Origin: Mrakia gelida
Taxonomy: Eukaryota; Basidiomycota; Tremellomycetes; Cystofilobasidiales; Mrakiaceae
Length of the DNA: 64,000 bases
NCBI GenBank assembly: GCA_024345305.1
Contig: BRON01000002.1
Location: 3,100,001-3,164,000, forward strand
Reading direction: 5' to 3'
Positions 34,024 through 46,100 of the stretch are shown in pieces. Made by a program: the position numbers and the translations under genes. The notes under the pieces were generated by a model. The model saw only the letters and a list, made by a program, of their open reading frames with translations, was not told the origin of the DNA and did not search any database. The first letter of the stretch is position 1. Every line of letters begins with the position of its first letter.

Positions 34024-36719
34024 ATGTCTTCCTCTCCCTCTTCAGCCCTCGTCGCTCATCTCGAAGCTCGAGACAAGCTCATCGCTCAGGAGAAATCTCT
34101 CCGCTTCGACTCGGACAAGCTCGCGAACCTCTCCTCCGCCGAGAAGGAAGCGGAGCGCATCGTCAGAGCTATCAGAGCGGAGGAGCACATCTCAGTATGG
34201 GAGACGGAAGATGAGAAGCCAGATATCTTCCCTGGGTGAGTCTCAAGTCGACGACGAGCAGGGGGGAGCTGTGGAACGAAGGGCGGAAGGAGGGCTGAGC
34301 TCGGACGATTGATGGCGAAGCTCACCGTTCCTCCCTCGTTTCTTCCTTCCCTTCCTTCCAGAATGCACTTCCTCACCTCCAAGGAGACGATGGAGAAGAC
34401 CAGGCTCTTTAAACTCCTCAAAACTATGCCTGTACGCCTTCTGCGCTCTTCCCTACTGTCGCTCTCGCTCTTCGCCGACCTGATCAGCCCCTCTCCCTCA
34501 CTTCATCCCTCGTCGCTTCTCAGAAAGGATGCATTCTCCACTGCCACATGGACGCTATGTAGGTCGCCTCTTCGTGCCTTTTCTCCTACCCTGACGACCT
34601 AACTCGCCTCGTCCGCCTTCTTTCCGCACTCATATAGGTGCGACGCTCGATTCCTCCTCGCCCAAGCCCTCCTCCATCCCGAGATGCACATCTCCTCGCC
34701 CGGAAATCCCCTCCCATCCTCTGGACCCTTCAGCAGCTACCACTCCTCCCTCGACTCCCTCCCAGTCTTCAAAGCCTTACCTCTCTCCTTCAAACTGGCG
34801 GCGGAGACGTCCATCTACTCGGACGAGTACATCCCTGGAGACTGGGTTCCTCTCGCGAAGGCTCGGAGCGAGTACCCTGGAGGAGTCCACGAGTTCGACA
34901 ACGCTGTGTTGGGTCTGTTGATCATCGAGCCCGGAAGCTCGTATGAGGACTACCCTACGAGCGATAAGATCTGGAAGAAGTTCGGTTCGACCTTCATCGT
35001 CTCGAACGTGAGTTCTTTCCACCTCTCGATCTCGTCAACGCGCGCTCGTCCTTTTCGCTCGACAAGACGACTTGAGATCTGACTCGTCTCTTTTCCTCAT
35101 TTTGCCCAGGGTCTCCTCGGTTTCGAACCCATCTACCGAGCCTACATCAAGCAGGTCTTCTACTCCGCCATCGAGGACGGCGTCGCTTGGGTCGAGACTC
35201 GAATCAACTTCCTCCGTCCGACGATGATATCCGCGTCTGGAACGGACGATCTGGGCCATTCAGACTGGCTGAGAATTTATGGCGAGATGGTTGAGGAAGT
35301 GAAGAAGGAGATGGCTGAGAAGGGGCGGGCTGATGAGTTCTGGGGTGCTATCGTGAGTCGCTGTTCGCCCCTTCCAATCTGTCTCGACGCTTGTTGACGT
35401 CTCGCGTTTCTTCCTCGAAGATCATCTACACGACCATTCGGTTCATCGACAACGACTCCATTCGTGTGGCCATGGAGGACTGCATCGCTCTGAAGAAGCA
35501 ATACCCTCATCTCATTGCTGGTGAGTTGTTTTGTCCAGTTGCCTCGAGACCCGTCGCTCGAACTGATTCCTCCTTCCTCGGCGCGCCTTTCCCTGACAGG
35601 TTTCGACTTGGTCGGCCACGAGGACTCCCTGAAACCTCTCAAGTACTACCTCGAGTCTCTCTTATGGTTCCAAGAGCGGGTGAAGGAGGAGGGACTCGAT
35701 ATTCCGTTCATCTTCCAGTGAGTTCCGTCGCGTCTTGCTCGCTCGCCTCCTTTCTGAACCTTCGACCTTTCCTCTTCCGTCCACAGTGCCGGAGAGACCC
35801 TCGGAGACGGTGATGCGATCGACGATAACCTCTTCGATGCCATTCTTCTCGTGAGTCCTCGTTTCACGTCCAGCGATACCTCGTCGCGTCGAGCGCTGAC
35901 TCGTCTCCTCCCTTCGTCCTTTCACCCCCAGGGAACAAAACGGATAGGTCATGGCTTCTCGCTAGCGAAACATCCTCTTCTCATGCAGCTCTGCCGGGAG
36001 AGAAAGATCGCCATCGAAGTCTGCCCGATTTCGTGAGTCGAACGAAACTCTTCGGCTCGTTGCGACCTCGACTCGTTTCGTTTCGCTGATTGCTCTTCAC
36101 TCTCTCGTCTTCCAGGAGCGAGATCCTCCGCTACACTCCGTCGATACTGAACCACCCCGTTCAGATCTTGTTGAACAACGGCGTCCCCGTTTGCCTGAGC
36201 TGCGATGATCCTCAGATCTTGTGAGCGTTCTCGCGCTCTCGATCTCGTCTCGTCTCGTCTCTTCGCGAACAAGCTGACTTCGTTCGTTGGTGTCTATCAG
36301 CGGTAATTTGGGTCTTTCGAACGACTTCTACCAGGTGAGCGACCGTCCTATCTCTCTCAACTCCTCTCGACCTTTCCTCGCTCGCCGGGCCTCTTGCCTT
36401 TCTTGACTTTCTCTCCTTTCTCTTCTCTCTCAGGTCCTGGTCGGCTCCGAAGCTACAGGTCTCATCTCCCTAGCAGTCCTAGCAGAGCAGAGCATCGAGG
36501 TACGTTTCTTCTTCTTCTTTTCTTTCTCCTTATCGAAAGACGCGACTCCCCGCGGCAACTCACTCACACGACCTCTCCCTCTTTCCCTCTCTCCCTCCCT
36601 TCCTTCCTTCCCTCGTGCAGTACTCATGCATGAACCCCGACCTGAAGAAACGCTGCCTCGCCATTTGGAGGAAGCAGTGGGTAGCCTACGTAGATTCCAT
36701 AGTCGCTGGAAATGCTTGA
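34024..36719 (+). CDS. adenosine deaminase, ADGF/ADA2 (CECR1)-type, no signal peptide
   Basis: A multi-exon gene of about 600 aa from ATG 34024 to TGA 36717-36719. It deaminates adenosine (or a related purine) to inosine using one zinc ion. Zinc ligands and active-site residues are visible: HCHMDA after MPKGCIL, FIFHAGETLGDGDAIDDNL, RIGHGFSLAKHP, and SCDDPQIFG (the family has S-x-D-D-P). Spacing and the 90-residue N-terminal helix region fit the ADGF branch, not the shorter ADA1. Animal ADGFs are secreted. This protein starts with a polar, Ala/Lys/Glu-rich helix and shows no signal peptide, so it is probably cytosolic. Its stop lies 116 bp before the next gene's ATG on the same strand. Confidence 0.9.
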
Positions 36720-36835
36720 GCTTCGCCTTTGTTTTCGTGCTCGACCTTTGGACGGCCACGTCCGAAAGGCTGAAAAGAAGGAGGTCTTGGTCTCGAACCT
36801 CTCTGAACGCAAACGTCGACCTTCTCAAGCGAACA

Positions 36836-39800
36836 ATGACTTCGGAGACCACCCCTCTTCGACCAAGAAGCACAGGCACAGATCAGTCGTATGGATCCAC
36901 GCCCACAGCTGTTTCGGTTAGCTCGCAGGATGGGGAGGAGGTCGGAGCGAGCGTGAAGGATGGAGTGGAGGATGGATCGCTTCCTAGAGTTCAGCTCACT
37001 CCCAAGGAGTTCTGGTTGATGCTGTTGGGGCTGTTTATGACTGTTTGTGAGTATGGCTTCCTGCGTGGACACTGGGATGGGGCGAGAAGGGGAAGGGGAG
37101 AGGGAGGAAGGGAGCGAGCTTGAGCTCGAGCGAGGATGAAGAGGGAGGAGGAGAAGAAGCGCTGCTGACTCGCCTGCTTTCTCTATCTCGCCGAATCGAA
37201 GTCCTCGGAGCTCTTGATACTGTGAGTATGCACTTCGTATATCTCACAGTCTCGCGTTTGCTGATCTTGCTCTTCCTTTGTGGCAGACAATCGTCGCCAC
37301 GCTCGTCTCCGATATCGGTGAGCTTGACCTTCCTTCCCTCCCTCTCTCCCCCTCTCACCTCGTCCCCTCTCACCCTCAAGCGTGTGCTGATTTTCCCTTT
37401 CTCTTCCGTTCTAGGCTCCTACTTCAACGCATCGCACATCACTAGTTGGCTGGGAGGAGCAGTGAGTCTGCAGTGCTTCCTCGCTCGCCTCGCTCGCATG
37501 AGCGCGAAAACCCTCGTTGTCGACCTCGACTGATCTTGCTTCCCTCACGATCTCCAGTACCTTCTCAGCGTCTGCTGCTTCACTCCTCTAGTAAGTAGCA
37601 ACGAATGGGGCGGAGAAGCTTGGATGAGAGCTCAAGGTGACTGATCTTCGCTCATCGCAGTACGGACGACTCTGCAACATCATCGGACGCCGAGCTTCCT
37701 CTCTCCTTGCTGTGGGAGTCTTCACCGTAGGGACCATCGGATGTGCGTTTGCGCCTACGATGAACACGCTCATTCTCGCTCGAGCTATCGCTGGGGTGCG
37801 TTTTCATCTCCGTCACGTTCGAAACGCGTCGTGTGTCCTCTCCCCTCGCTGACCTTTTTCCTTCGTTATCTTCATGCAATTTAGATGGGAGGAGGAGGAA
37901 TCATGACCGTCAGGTATGTGTGGTGGAGAAACAGGAACAGCTGAAGGGGTACAGGGCGTCGAACTCGCGAGCTCATTGTGCTTCTGTCCTCCCCCAACAG
38001 CTCCGTCGTTCTGTCGGACGTCGTTCCCCTGAGGTCGCGAGGTCTTTGGCAGGGATGCCTCAACGTTCTCTTTGGAGCTGGATCTGGAATCGGAGGTCCT
38101 CTCGGAGGTTACTTGAGCGACACTCTCGGATGGTGAGGCTCTTCCTTCCCTCTTCGTCGCGTCGTCCCTTCGGTACTGATTCCTCTCTCCGCCGCCCTCG
38201 TTTTCGCAGGAGATCCGCCTTCATTATCCAAATCCCCTTCCTCCTCCTCGCAATGGTTCTCGTCTCCTCCTACCTTCACATCCCCATCCCACCCTCGCCC
38301 GACGGCAAGGTCCACTCGATGCGTTCGAGACTCTCCCGAATCGACTACGCAGGTTCAGTCACCCTCGTCTTCTTCATCGGATCCTTCCTCCTCGGGATCT
38401 CGCTCAAGACCAGTAGCGAGCTTCTGTGGAGTGATCCGAGGGTGTGGGGACTCTTCGTCGTCAGCGCGGTCTCTGGAGTCGCGTTCCTCTTCGTCGAGGT
38501 GTTCGTCGCGGCTGAGCCTGTTCTCCCGCTTGCGTTGTTGGAAGATGTGAGTTCCCGACGTTCAAACAACTCTTCTAGTGCTCACGCTGATCAGCTCTGC
38601 TTCGGTTTTGCAGCGAGGTCCTCTGGTTGTGGCGATCAACAACTTCGTAAGTCGAAACTCGTCGAGACGCGACGAGAACGAGACTGACGACTGCCGTGCC
38701 TCCTTCGTCGTCGTCCGCAGCTTCTTGCTATGATCGTGAGTTGCTTCGAGCATCCTCCTTCCTCTCATCTACCCCCGAAGCTGAACTTGTCGTATCTCTC
38801 CTCCCTTTCTCAGGCGTTCATCACTGTGAGCCTCGTCCTCCTAGGTATCTCTTTCTACGCGATGCTCACGATCTCTTCTCGACTTCTACAGCTCTATAAC
38901 GTACCTCTCTACTTCGTTGCCGTTCAACATGCTACCTCTTCGGTCGCTGGATCCCATCTCATCCCCAACTCGGTGAGTTCTACTCGCTCGTCGAATCGAA
39001 CGATATCAGATCTGACGCGCTCGTCTCTCCTCCTTCTCCAGATCGCTCTATCCGTCGGCTCTCTCTCGACTGGATGGTACTTGAGGTACTCCGGTCGCTA
39101 CTACAAAGCCACCAACTTCTCAGTCGTGCGTTTCGAGCTCTTTTCGCGTCCTCTTCGACGCGGGGAACTAACACATCTCAATCTTCTTTATCCTGGTTCA
39201 CTGCCACAGTTCTTGGTTCTCGTATCCTGTGTCACCCTCGCTACTTGGGACGAGGAGCGAACTCCCAATTGGCTCTTCTGGATCGGAGTCGTTCCCTTCG
39301 TTCGTTTGACGTTCCTTCTCGTTCTCGTGCCTCAGTCGAGCATCGCTGATGATTCCGCTCCCCTTTTGTCTTCAGGGCTTCGGTTCGAGCGCCGCCATCA
39401 CCTCGACCCTCATCGCTATGATCGCCTCGGTTCCTCGAGATCAAATGGCCGTCGCAACAGGAAGTCAGTCGCGTAGTTTCTCCTCTCTTTCTTTCGACCT
39501 CGATCAGACGCTTTCCTTCTTCGAAACCAGTCTCGTACACCTTCCGAACCTCCGGCCAGGTCCTTGGTGTCTCGCTCTCCGGAGCCCTCACTCAGGCGGT
39601 CCTCCAGTCCGAACTTTCGAAGAGGATCACGGGCGAGGGATCTCGCGAGATGATCGAGAAGATCCGGTGAGTTCGCGTCGAAGCTCGACCACGCTCTTCC
39701 TTTTGCCTTCCTTTCCAAAACTAACGTTCTTCTCCGCATCTCGCTTGACCCAGTCACTCCACCTCCTACATCTCGACCCTCCCTCCTCTTCTTCAACGAG

Positions 39801-40000
39801 AGGCTACTCAGTCCTATGCCGTCTCGCTCCGGGCGGTGTTCATCGTGCAAGCCCACCTCGCCCTCCTCGCCCTTCTCGTGACGCTATTTTTGCCCGAGTA
39901 TCCTCTTGATGGGAACGGTGGAGGAGCGGAGAGAGCTGCGGCGGCGAAGAAGGCAAAAGACGCAGAGAGAGCTGCTGTCGGAGAAGGGGAGGAGGAATGA
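36836..40000 (+). CDS. DHA2-type MFS transporter (vacuolar basic amino-acid / Fnx1-Vba-like)
   Basis: A gene of many short exons, from ATG 36836 to TGA 39998-40000, about 610 aa. A 60-residue polar N-terminus precedes about 14 TM segments. Motif C/D-like LGALDTTIVATLVSDIG in TM1 and SWLGGAYLLSVCCFTPLYGRL, followed by IIGRRASSLL (motif A), mark the DHA2 branch. GSGIGGPLGGYLSDTLGWRSAF is the antiporter motif after TM5. The closest described relatives by pattern are Fnx1/Vba vacuolar transporters of basic amino acids and other DHA2 drug/H+ antiporters. Substrate is not decidable. The tail is Ala/Glu/Lys-rich and cytosolic. An upstream in-frame region overlaps the deaminase gene, so the ATG at 36836 is preferred. 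Confidence 0.85.
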
Positions 40001-40244
40001 GCGTCGTCGCGTCGACGTGGGGTTTTCGATCTAGATCTAGAGATGGAAGTTGTATGTGATGTCAGAAGACTCTTAGTGACCCTCGTGAGCGACGTTTGAC
40101 CACAGGAACGACTTCAACTTCGAGGATTCGCGTGAAGTTTGGAGTCTCGCGACGCGACTTCTCTTTCTTCGTTCCGTCTTCGAGACAGTCTCGTCAGGAG
40201 CCATCGATCCATCCCCACCTCCCCACATCAGCTAGACGCATATC

Positions 40245-41484
40245 CTAGGTACCCCATCTCGTCCCACCCAGCTCCAACCTCACCAGCGCCTTCAACCAAC
40301 CCTCCAACCCTGCAATCTCCAACTTCGCCTCCCTCTCATCCTCCGTCCAAACCTTCAACACCACCGTCAAATCCACCACCTCCGAGGCCACTCGCAGACC
40401 AAAGTCAGTGGAAAAGAACGAGGCCAAGCTGGTCGTTTTTCTACCCTCGAGGATCCAGAGCCTCTGCTTCAACGGCACTCGCACGGAGGTGAAGTCCAAA
40501 ACATACTCGATCTTCTTCCTCCGCTGGCTCGGGACTCTGGACCAGAGGGAGATGAGATGGAGGTCTTCGATTCCTCCCTCCGTATCTTCGACCTCCCAGA
40601 TCGGGTCCTCTCCCTCGCTGACGACACGTTCGAGATCGGTCCATCGGTGGACGAACGAACGAGGGAACCCGTCGCTGATCGTGCGACAGAAGTGCAAGGG
40701 AGTTTGAGTGCCGAAGGGGTAGGTGACTTGATGAGGGTTGAGGTAAGGGAAGAGAGCGTGAGTGATGGAGTCTTGTAGTCGTAGGGAAGAGGGACTGGCC
40801 CAGTTCCAGCATGGAAGGAAGAGGTGTCGCAGGGGGAGGGGTTCGTTGGTGAACGCGAGCAAACGGAGGGGAGGAAGGAGAGGTTCGACGGCTCCATCGT
40901 CGTGGGTTCCCTCCCAAAGGGCAGGTCCGAAGATGTACGATTGGGTGCTCTGGTACCCTTCTTCTACTCTCAGGGTAAGAGTTCGGATTCGAGAGAGGAG
41001 GGAGGTTGTTTGTTGGAGACGAGGGGAGGAAGGGACGACGTCCTGAAACCAAGAGGAACGAAGAGACGGTCAGCTCTGAACTCGATTCGTGTCCTAAGTA
41101 TCGAAAGTTCCATCACTCGAAAGTTCAAATGTAAGAACATCGGCCCAAGTGAGAGAAAATCGAACTCACGATGAAGAAGAGGGAGGCGAGTCCGTCCATG
41201 TCGACGATCTCGACCTTCTCGTACAAGATCGGTCCCGCGAGTTCCCAGCATCCAAACGAGACGAGGGAGACGGCGACGAGCGTGGGTTGATCGCAGAAGG
41301 AGAAGATGTGACCGATCATCTCCCAGGGAAGGAGGACGGGCTTCTTGGAGATGTTCGAAGAGGGGATGAAGAGCTGAACGAAAGGGAAGAGGAGGGAGGG
41401 GAGGAGGGAAGGTGAGCTCAACAGAATCTGCTCGCACGACTGCAAACCGAGAGGGAAAAGGGTCGCACTCACGTTGGTGGACAT
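40245..41484 (-). CDS. F-box-like protein, type 2, copy B2 (intact)
   Basis: Three exons: 41473-41484 (12 nt, Met-Ser-Thr-Asn), 41170-41373 (204 nt) and 40245-41042 (798 nt); phases close, 337 aa. Exon 2 carries the F-box-like motif LPWEMIGHIFSFCDQPTLVAV followed by SLVSFGCWELAGPILY, the usual hydrophobic pattern of SCF adaptor F-boxes. The C-terminal 260 aa have no leucine-rich repeat I can name. They contain a predicted alpha/beta body (LLAFTNEPLPLRHLFLPCW; SFVHRWTDLERV; VVDLTVVLKVWTEDEREA). This is the cleanest full-length type-2 gene with the ancestral intron set. An ATG at 41613 is in frame and open, giving a possible 43-residue longer N-terminus. Type-2 relatives: A2, C2, D. Confidence 0.75.
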
Positions 41485-41684
41485 ATTTGAGTCTTGAGAA
41501 GTTATGAGAAGAGATTTGAAGTGAATCTGGGAAAAGATGCGAGAAGGGAAGGAAGCCGCTTGAGGACAAGAAGGTGAGCTCGACGAACACGCGAGTTTGA
41601 GCTCGACGTCCATCTTCTCCCTTCCCTTCCTTCCCTCTCTCCCTTTCCGCCTCCATCCAGAACCTCCTATCGAATATCGAAGCC
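41485..41684. promoter_or_regulatory. shared divergent promoter, F-box-like pair B
   Basis: A 200-bp spacer between B2 (minus, 41484) and B1 (plus, 41685). It is homologous to the spacers of pairs A and C but in inverted orientation, with the same 129-nt open block upstream of the type-2 start (41485-41613) and a CT-rich leader on the type-1 side. Confidence 0.6.
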
Positions 41685-42747
41685 ATGACTACTACCCGCT
41701 CTCTCCTCTCCCTCAACGAGGACATCCTTCGAGAAATCCTCCCTCACCTCCTCCTGGACACTCCTCGAGAGACCAATCGCGCCTCGATCCTTCGAACCTG
41801 CTCCCTCCTCCACGATCTTGGACTCCCTCTCCACTATCGAATCGTAGATCTCACTGGGATGGAGAGCAGGTTCACCGTCATTATCCACTGGAAGAGGTTG
41901 TTCGGTCTCGGAGGTCTTTTCGCGCAGGGAACGAAGTCGACAAGAGGGTTCGAGGTCGGATCCTTCGTTCGAGAGCTCAGGTTGGGAGGAGGAGATCACT
42001 ACGAGATGGGTCGATGGGAAGGTCAGTTCAGCTCGCCCTCCCTTCCATCCTGTTGGATCCCGAGCACGAACTCGGCTCCTTGACCTCCTAACCAAAAAAC
42101 CCCTCTCTTCGCTCTCTTCTCGAGCCAGACTTCCAAGTCCTCCCCTTCAATCTCCCTGTTTGCTCAACCCTCTTCTTCGACTGCATCAATCCTTGGCAGT
42201 ACAAGTACCCAACTCTTAGATCTATCCTCTCCCAACTCCCCATCACCCACCTCGTCGTCACCCACCGAGGAAGGCAGACAGACTGGGGCGACTCGTTCCC
42301 TGTCGCCGACTTTAGTCACGGTTGGACCCTCGGAGAGACCCTCGGGTTCGAGCCTCAGCCGTGGGAGAGCCTCGAGACGATCATTTTCCATGGCTGCCTC
42401 TGGCGTGATGCGACTTTGTCAAAGGCAGCCCTAAAGTCTCCTGCTCCGGCTTGTCCTTCAAAACCCTCGTCGTCGAAGTCCCCGCGACGAAGGCGCCAGA
42501 TCTCGACCGAGCTCTCAAGCTCTTCCTCGAACCGAACCTGAAGGAGGGAGAGCGGTTCCTGGAGGATGCGGGAAGGATCGAGTTCAGGATCACTGGAGAG
42601 TTCGCCAACGAGATGGAGGAGAAGTTCAGGGAGGAGGCGAGGAAGAGAGTCGCTCGAGGATTGTCGTCGTTGGAGAAGAGACTCTTGCCGTTGTTCGTTT
42701 TCGTTTCGGGGGATGGGAGCGAGAGGAGGTTCGAGGGTGTTGCGTAG
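41685..42747 (+). pseudogene. F-box-like protein, type 1, copy B1 (frameshifted in exon 2)
   Basis: Exon 1 41685-42021 (337 nt, same length as C1) and exon 2 from 42129. The F-box-like part is intact (LNEDILREILPHLLLDTP; ASILRTCSLLHDLGLPLHYRIV). Exon 2 reads well to GCLWRD at about 42409. The conserved C-terminal block (SFKTLVVEVP to the stop at 42747) then lies in another frame. The distance from that Trp codon to the conserved Val codon is 35 nt here but 33 nt in A1 and C1. Without correction the frame stops near 42540, losing about 70 residues. No intron explains it. A read error would restore it; otherwise it is truncated. Confidence 0.65.
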
Positions 42748-43152
42748 CTAGCTTTCAGTTTAGGTAGCCTAGTGATGATAACGATAACGATACCGACCTG
42801 CTCTCGTCTCTCTTCAAACTGTTCGAATCGAAAGGGCGACGCGACGCGGCTTGCTTCTCGGCCCAGGAGATTCGAACCCTCGACAAGAGCTTGGTTCGTC
42901 GAGACCAATACTTTACACAGAGGGGATGGCTTCCTTCTTTCATCAGCCTCGCACTGCGGTCAAGGTCTTTTTCCTTTCTTGAGTCGCGAGCGATCGTCGA
43001 CACGTTCCTTTCCTCGTCCCCTTCCTTTCCCTCAGTTCCACTCTTCTTCTCCTTCCATCCAAACTCAAGCATTAGAAGTCACATCTAACTAACCAAGATA
43101 GTCTAAACAATATATACCAACTCCCCTCGTCTCCTCCCCTCCCTTCATCCAA
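42748..43152. other. convergent intergenic region
   Basis: Just after B1 lies GATAACGATAACGATA (about 42775-42792), also present in the same relative place behind C1 (about 54553-54568), so the duplicated unit includes its 3' flank. A GATTCGAACCC stretch near 42870 looks like a tRNA T-arm on the minus strand but has no matching acceptor stem. No gene supported. Confidence 0.45.
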
Positions 43153-46100
43153 TCATTCCCTCCTCCTCCCATCAACCTCCTCCTCTCTCTCCCCGTCCAA
43201 CCCACCCTCCTGCACCTCCCTCTTCCCGTAACACAACCCCACCTCCGACCCATCCGCCGACGAGTCCCGACTCGGCGCTCTTGTACTCCCTCCTCCTCCT
43301 CCCAGTCCATCGAACGAGCGAGAGGAGAACGACGATGGAGGACGCGAAGCGATGGTGCTTGTTCGACCTCGAGGATGATTCTCTGAGGTTTTGCGCGCGT
43401 GGGTGTGGGTGTGGGTGTAGCGGTGTGTTTGGAGAGTTTGGGTGTTGGTGTGGGGTGGAAGGGTAGGTGTGAGTGGAGCTGGAGGGAGTTTAGGTGACGA
43501 GGGGAGGGTCGACTCGGGTGGGAGGATGGAGTGGGACGAAGCTGGCGAAAGATTGGCGATCGAAGAAGCTGAGGAGGAGGAATGGGAGATGGGGATAGAG
43601 ATGGGGATGTGCATAATTCCGAGGGAGGAAGAGCGGTGGAGGAAGGGCGGAGGTGGTGGGGAGGTGGAAGTCGAGCTCGAGCGGGAGGGTGAGAGACGGT
43701 TTGGTGGACGCCAGGAGGACGAAGACAGGCGGTTTGGTTGAGGATGAGGATGAGGATGAGGATGAGGATGAGGAGGGTGAAGATCGTCCGTTGCCGACGA
43801 GTTCGAAGGAGTCTCGATAGGAGGAGGAGTTCCAGGTCGGATCGAAGAGGAGAACGACGGTCGTCCGCCTGTTGAAAGCGAGAGGGTGTCGCCGCTGTTG
43901 TTCCGAGAGGAGGATCCAGGTCGACCGAGAGGGGGACGACGACGATCGCGATCTCGAGTGCGAGTAGAGGTGCTTCCTCCAACCTCGACGAAATCGTCCA
44001 GTTCCTCGATCTCCTCTGAGTCGAGATCGTCGCGTCCCAAACTCGCTCCTCCTCCTCGACGAACTCCATGAACTCGTTCCTGGATTTCTCGTTCTTCGAG
44101 CATTGCGACGACGGGGTCCACTGTGGCTGAAGGGTCGGCGTCGGAGGAGGAGAAGTCGACCGAGATGGGCGAAATGGGAGGAGGAGGCGACCTGGGAGGT
44201 TCGTCGACGGACCCGTAAAGAGGGAGAGGTTCTGGATCTTCTCGAGCCGTTCCAGACTCGAAGAAGAGGGTGACGTAGGGAGGAAGGGAAGAGGGAGGGA
44301 GGATATGAGCCGAGGACGGGAGAGGAATCCGTGGTTGACGAGTGGGCGAGGAGGAGGATTGCGAAGGGGACGAGGAGGGAGGAGGGATCGTTCCTGGAGT
44401 CGCGACGAAGCGAAGAGGGGAGTTGAGGAGGATGACGGTGTCGGAGGGAGAGTTCTCGTTTCGGCTGTGAAGACGAAGGAAAAGAGGGAAGGGAAGGGAT
44501 GAGGAAGGCGAGTCAGCGAGACGAACCAAGGGCCGACGCGTCTCGTTTCGTTCACACTCACCAAAGGATCCTGATCTTCAACCCATGCCCAACCTTCAAA
44601 AACGGCGTCGCCATAGCCGGTATCACCCTCCTCTCTCCCTTCCTCGACACTCCATTCTTCCCCACCACATATCTAGGCTTCTCAGCCCTCAGATCGAGCT
44701 TCTTCCACATCTTCCCCGTCAACTCCCCTTCCTCGCCCTCAAACACGATCGTCCTCGCTCCGCCTCCCTCCGCCCGGAACAACGAAGTCACTCTCGTCGA
44801 CTTGTGCGGAGCAGCAGGGAAGACTCCCAAGTCGGAGAGGGCGTGAAGAGAGGATTGTTGACGAAGAGGATGTCCAGTGAGAGGTTGTTCGTCGGGGATA
44901 GGGTACGTCGAAGCGAAGGTCCCAGAGGGTGTCGATCTGTTGGGAACGACGAAGAAGACGAACGAAGATCAGCGTCGGTGTGAAAAGAGTACCAGACTAA
45001 GGTTACGAAGCTAAGATTCGTCTCGTAACCTACCTGTACTTCTCAACCTGTTCAACAGCGAACTCGAGAGCGACGAGTGAAAGCGCTCCTCCTCCTGATT
45101 CGAGCCATCCTGGACGACTCCTCACGCGGATGCTGAACTCGAAGGAAGGGCTGTCAAAGGGTAGGAACTCTGATACTGAGATCACGCAGCTGCGAACGCG
45201 AACAAAAAAAGGGAAGGAGAGTCAGCGGAAGTCGAACGAGAACGAGAGAGAGAGACGCGTCTCAAACGCGAGGACCGTGGAACTCACTCGATGGGCGATT
45301 CTGCTTCAGCCTTCAGACTAAAATGCCTCATGCTGAACCCGGACGGATCCACCAGATCTCTATCCCTCACTTCCATCGGACAGAGAGCCTTCGGTACCCT
45401 CAGTCGTTCCACCATGACCTCCCTCTCTCCGCTCGAACTGAACCTCGTCTTCCCCTCCGTCGCTCCTCCTCCTCCTCCTCTCCCTCCCAACCAGCCTGAT
45501 CCCGAGCCGCTCGAGGAGGGAAGGTTGACGACTTCGACGGTTGCTGAGACGGAGGAGGTTAAGGTAGCGAACGGGAGGTAGAACGTTGGAGGAAGCCAGC
45601 CTGGGAGTCGAAGGACGTCGAGAGGGATAGCGTGGGAGGAGGGTTGAGAGGAGGAGGAGCTCGAGGCGAGGGGGATGAAGAGAGGGGTTGGAAGGACGAT
45701 GCGATGGGTTTGATGGTGGATCCGTAGAGAGCTGTAGCAGGTGAAGTCGAAGACTGTATGAGACGAGCCGACAAGGTGTGTGAGCTAAGCGAAAAAGCGA
45801 GGGTCGCTCGTCCCTTTGATGAAACGAAAGGGCTCGGCCGTCGGTGTTAAGATTCGAGAACGAAAGAGAGCTCACATTCCGTTCTAACCTCGTAGGTGAT
45901 CTCTACAGCTCGGACGATGCAGCCCGAAGAGTTGCGAGAGGAGGTCTTGGAGTTCCAGAAGGAGGAGTGCGAGTGCGAAGAGGAGGAAGAGGAGGAGGAG
46001 GAGGCAGGGGGCAGGACGTTGATCAAGACCTCGAGAGGGAGGGAGTAGGCCGAACTGCGAGAAGAACAAGGGAAACGATGAGCTTGATGGTTTGGAAAAG

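Noticed and set aside
42855..42900. tRNA-like T-arm (GGTTCGAATC on the minus strand)
   Set aside because: The T-stem is poorly paired and no complementary acceptor or anticodon arm is visible within 90 nt.
43089..44564. 491-residue frame overlapping the arrestin-like last exon
   Set aside because: The frame that continues the arrestin lobe after splicing is the one ending at 43153; the other is a shadow.
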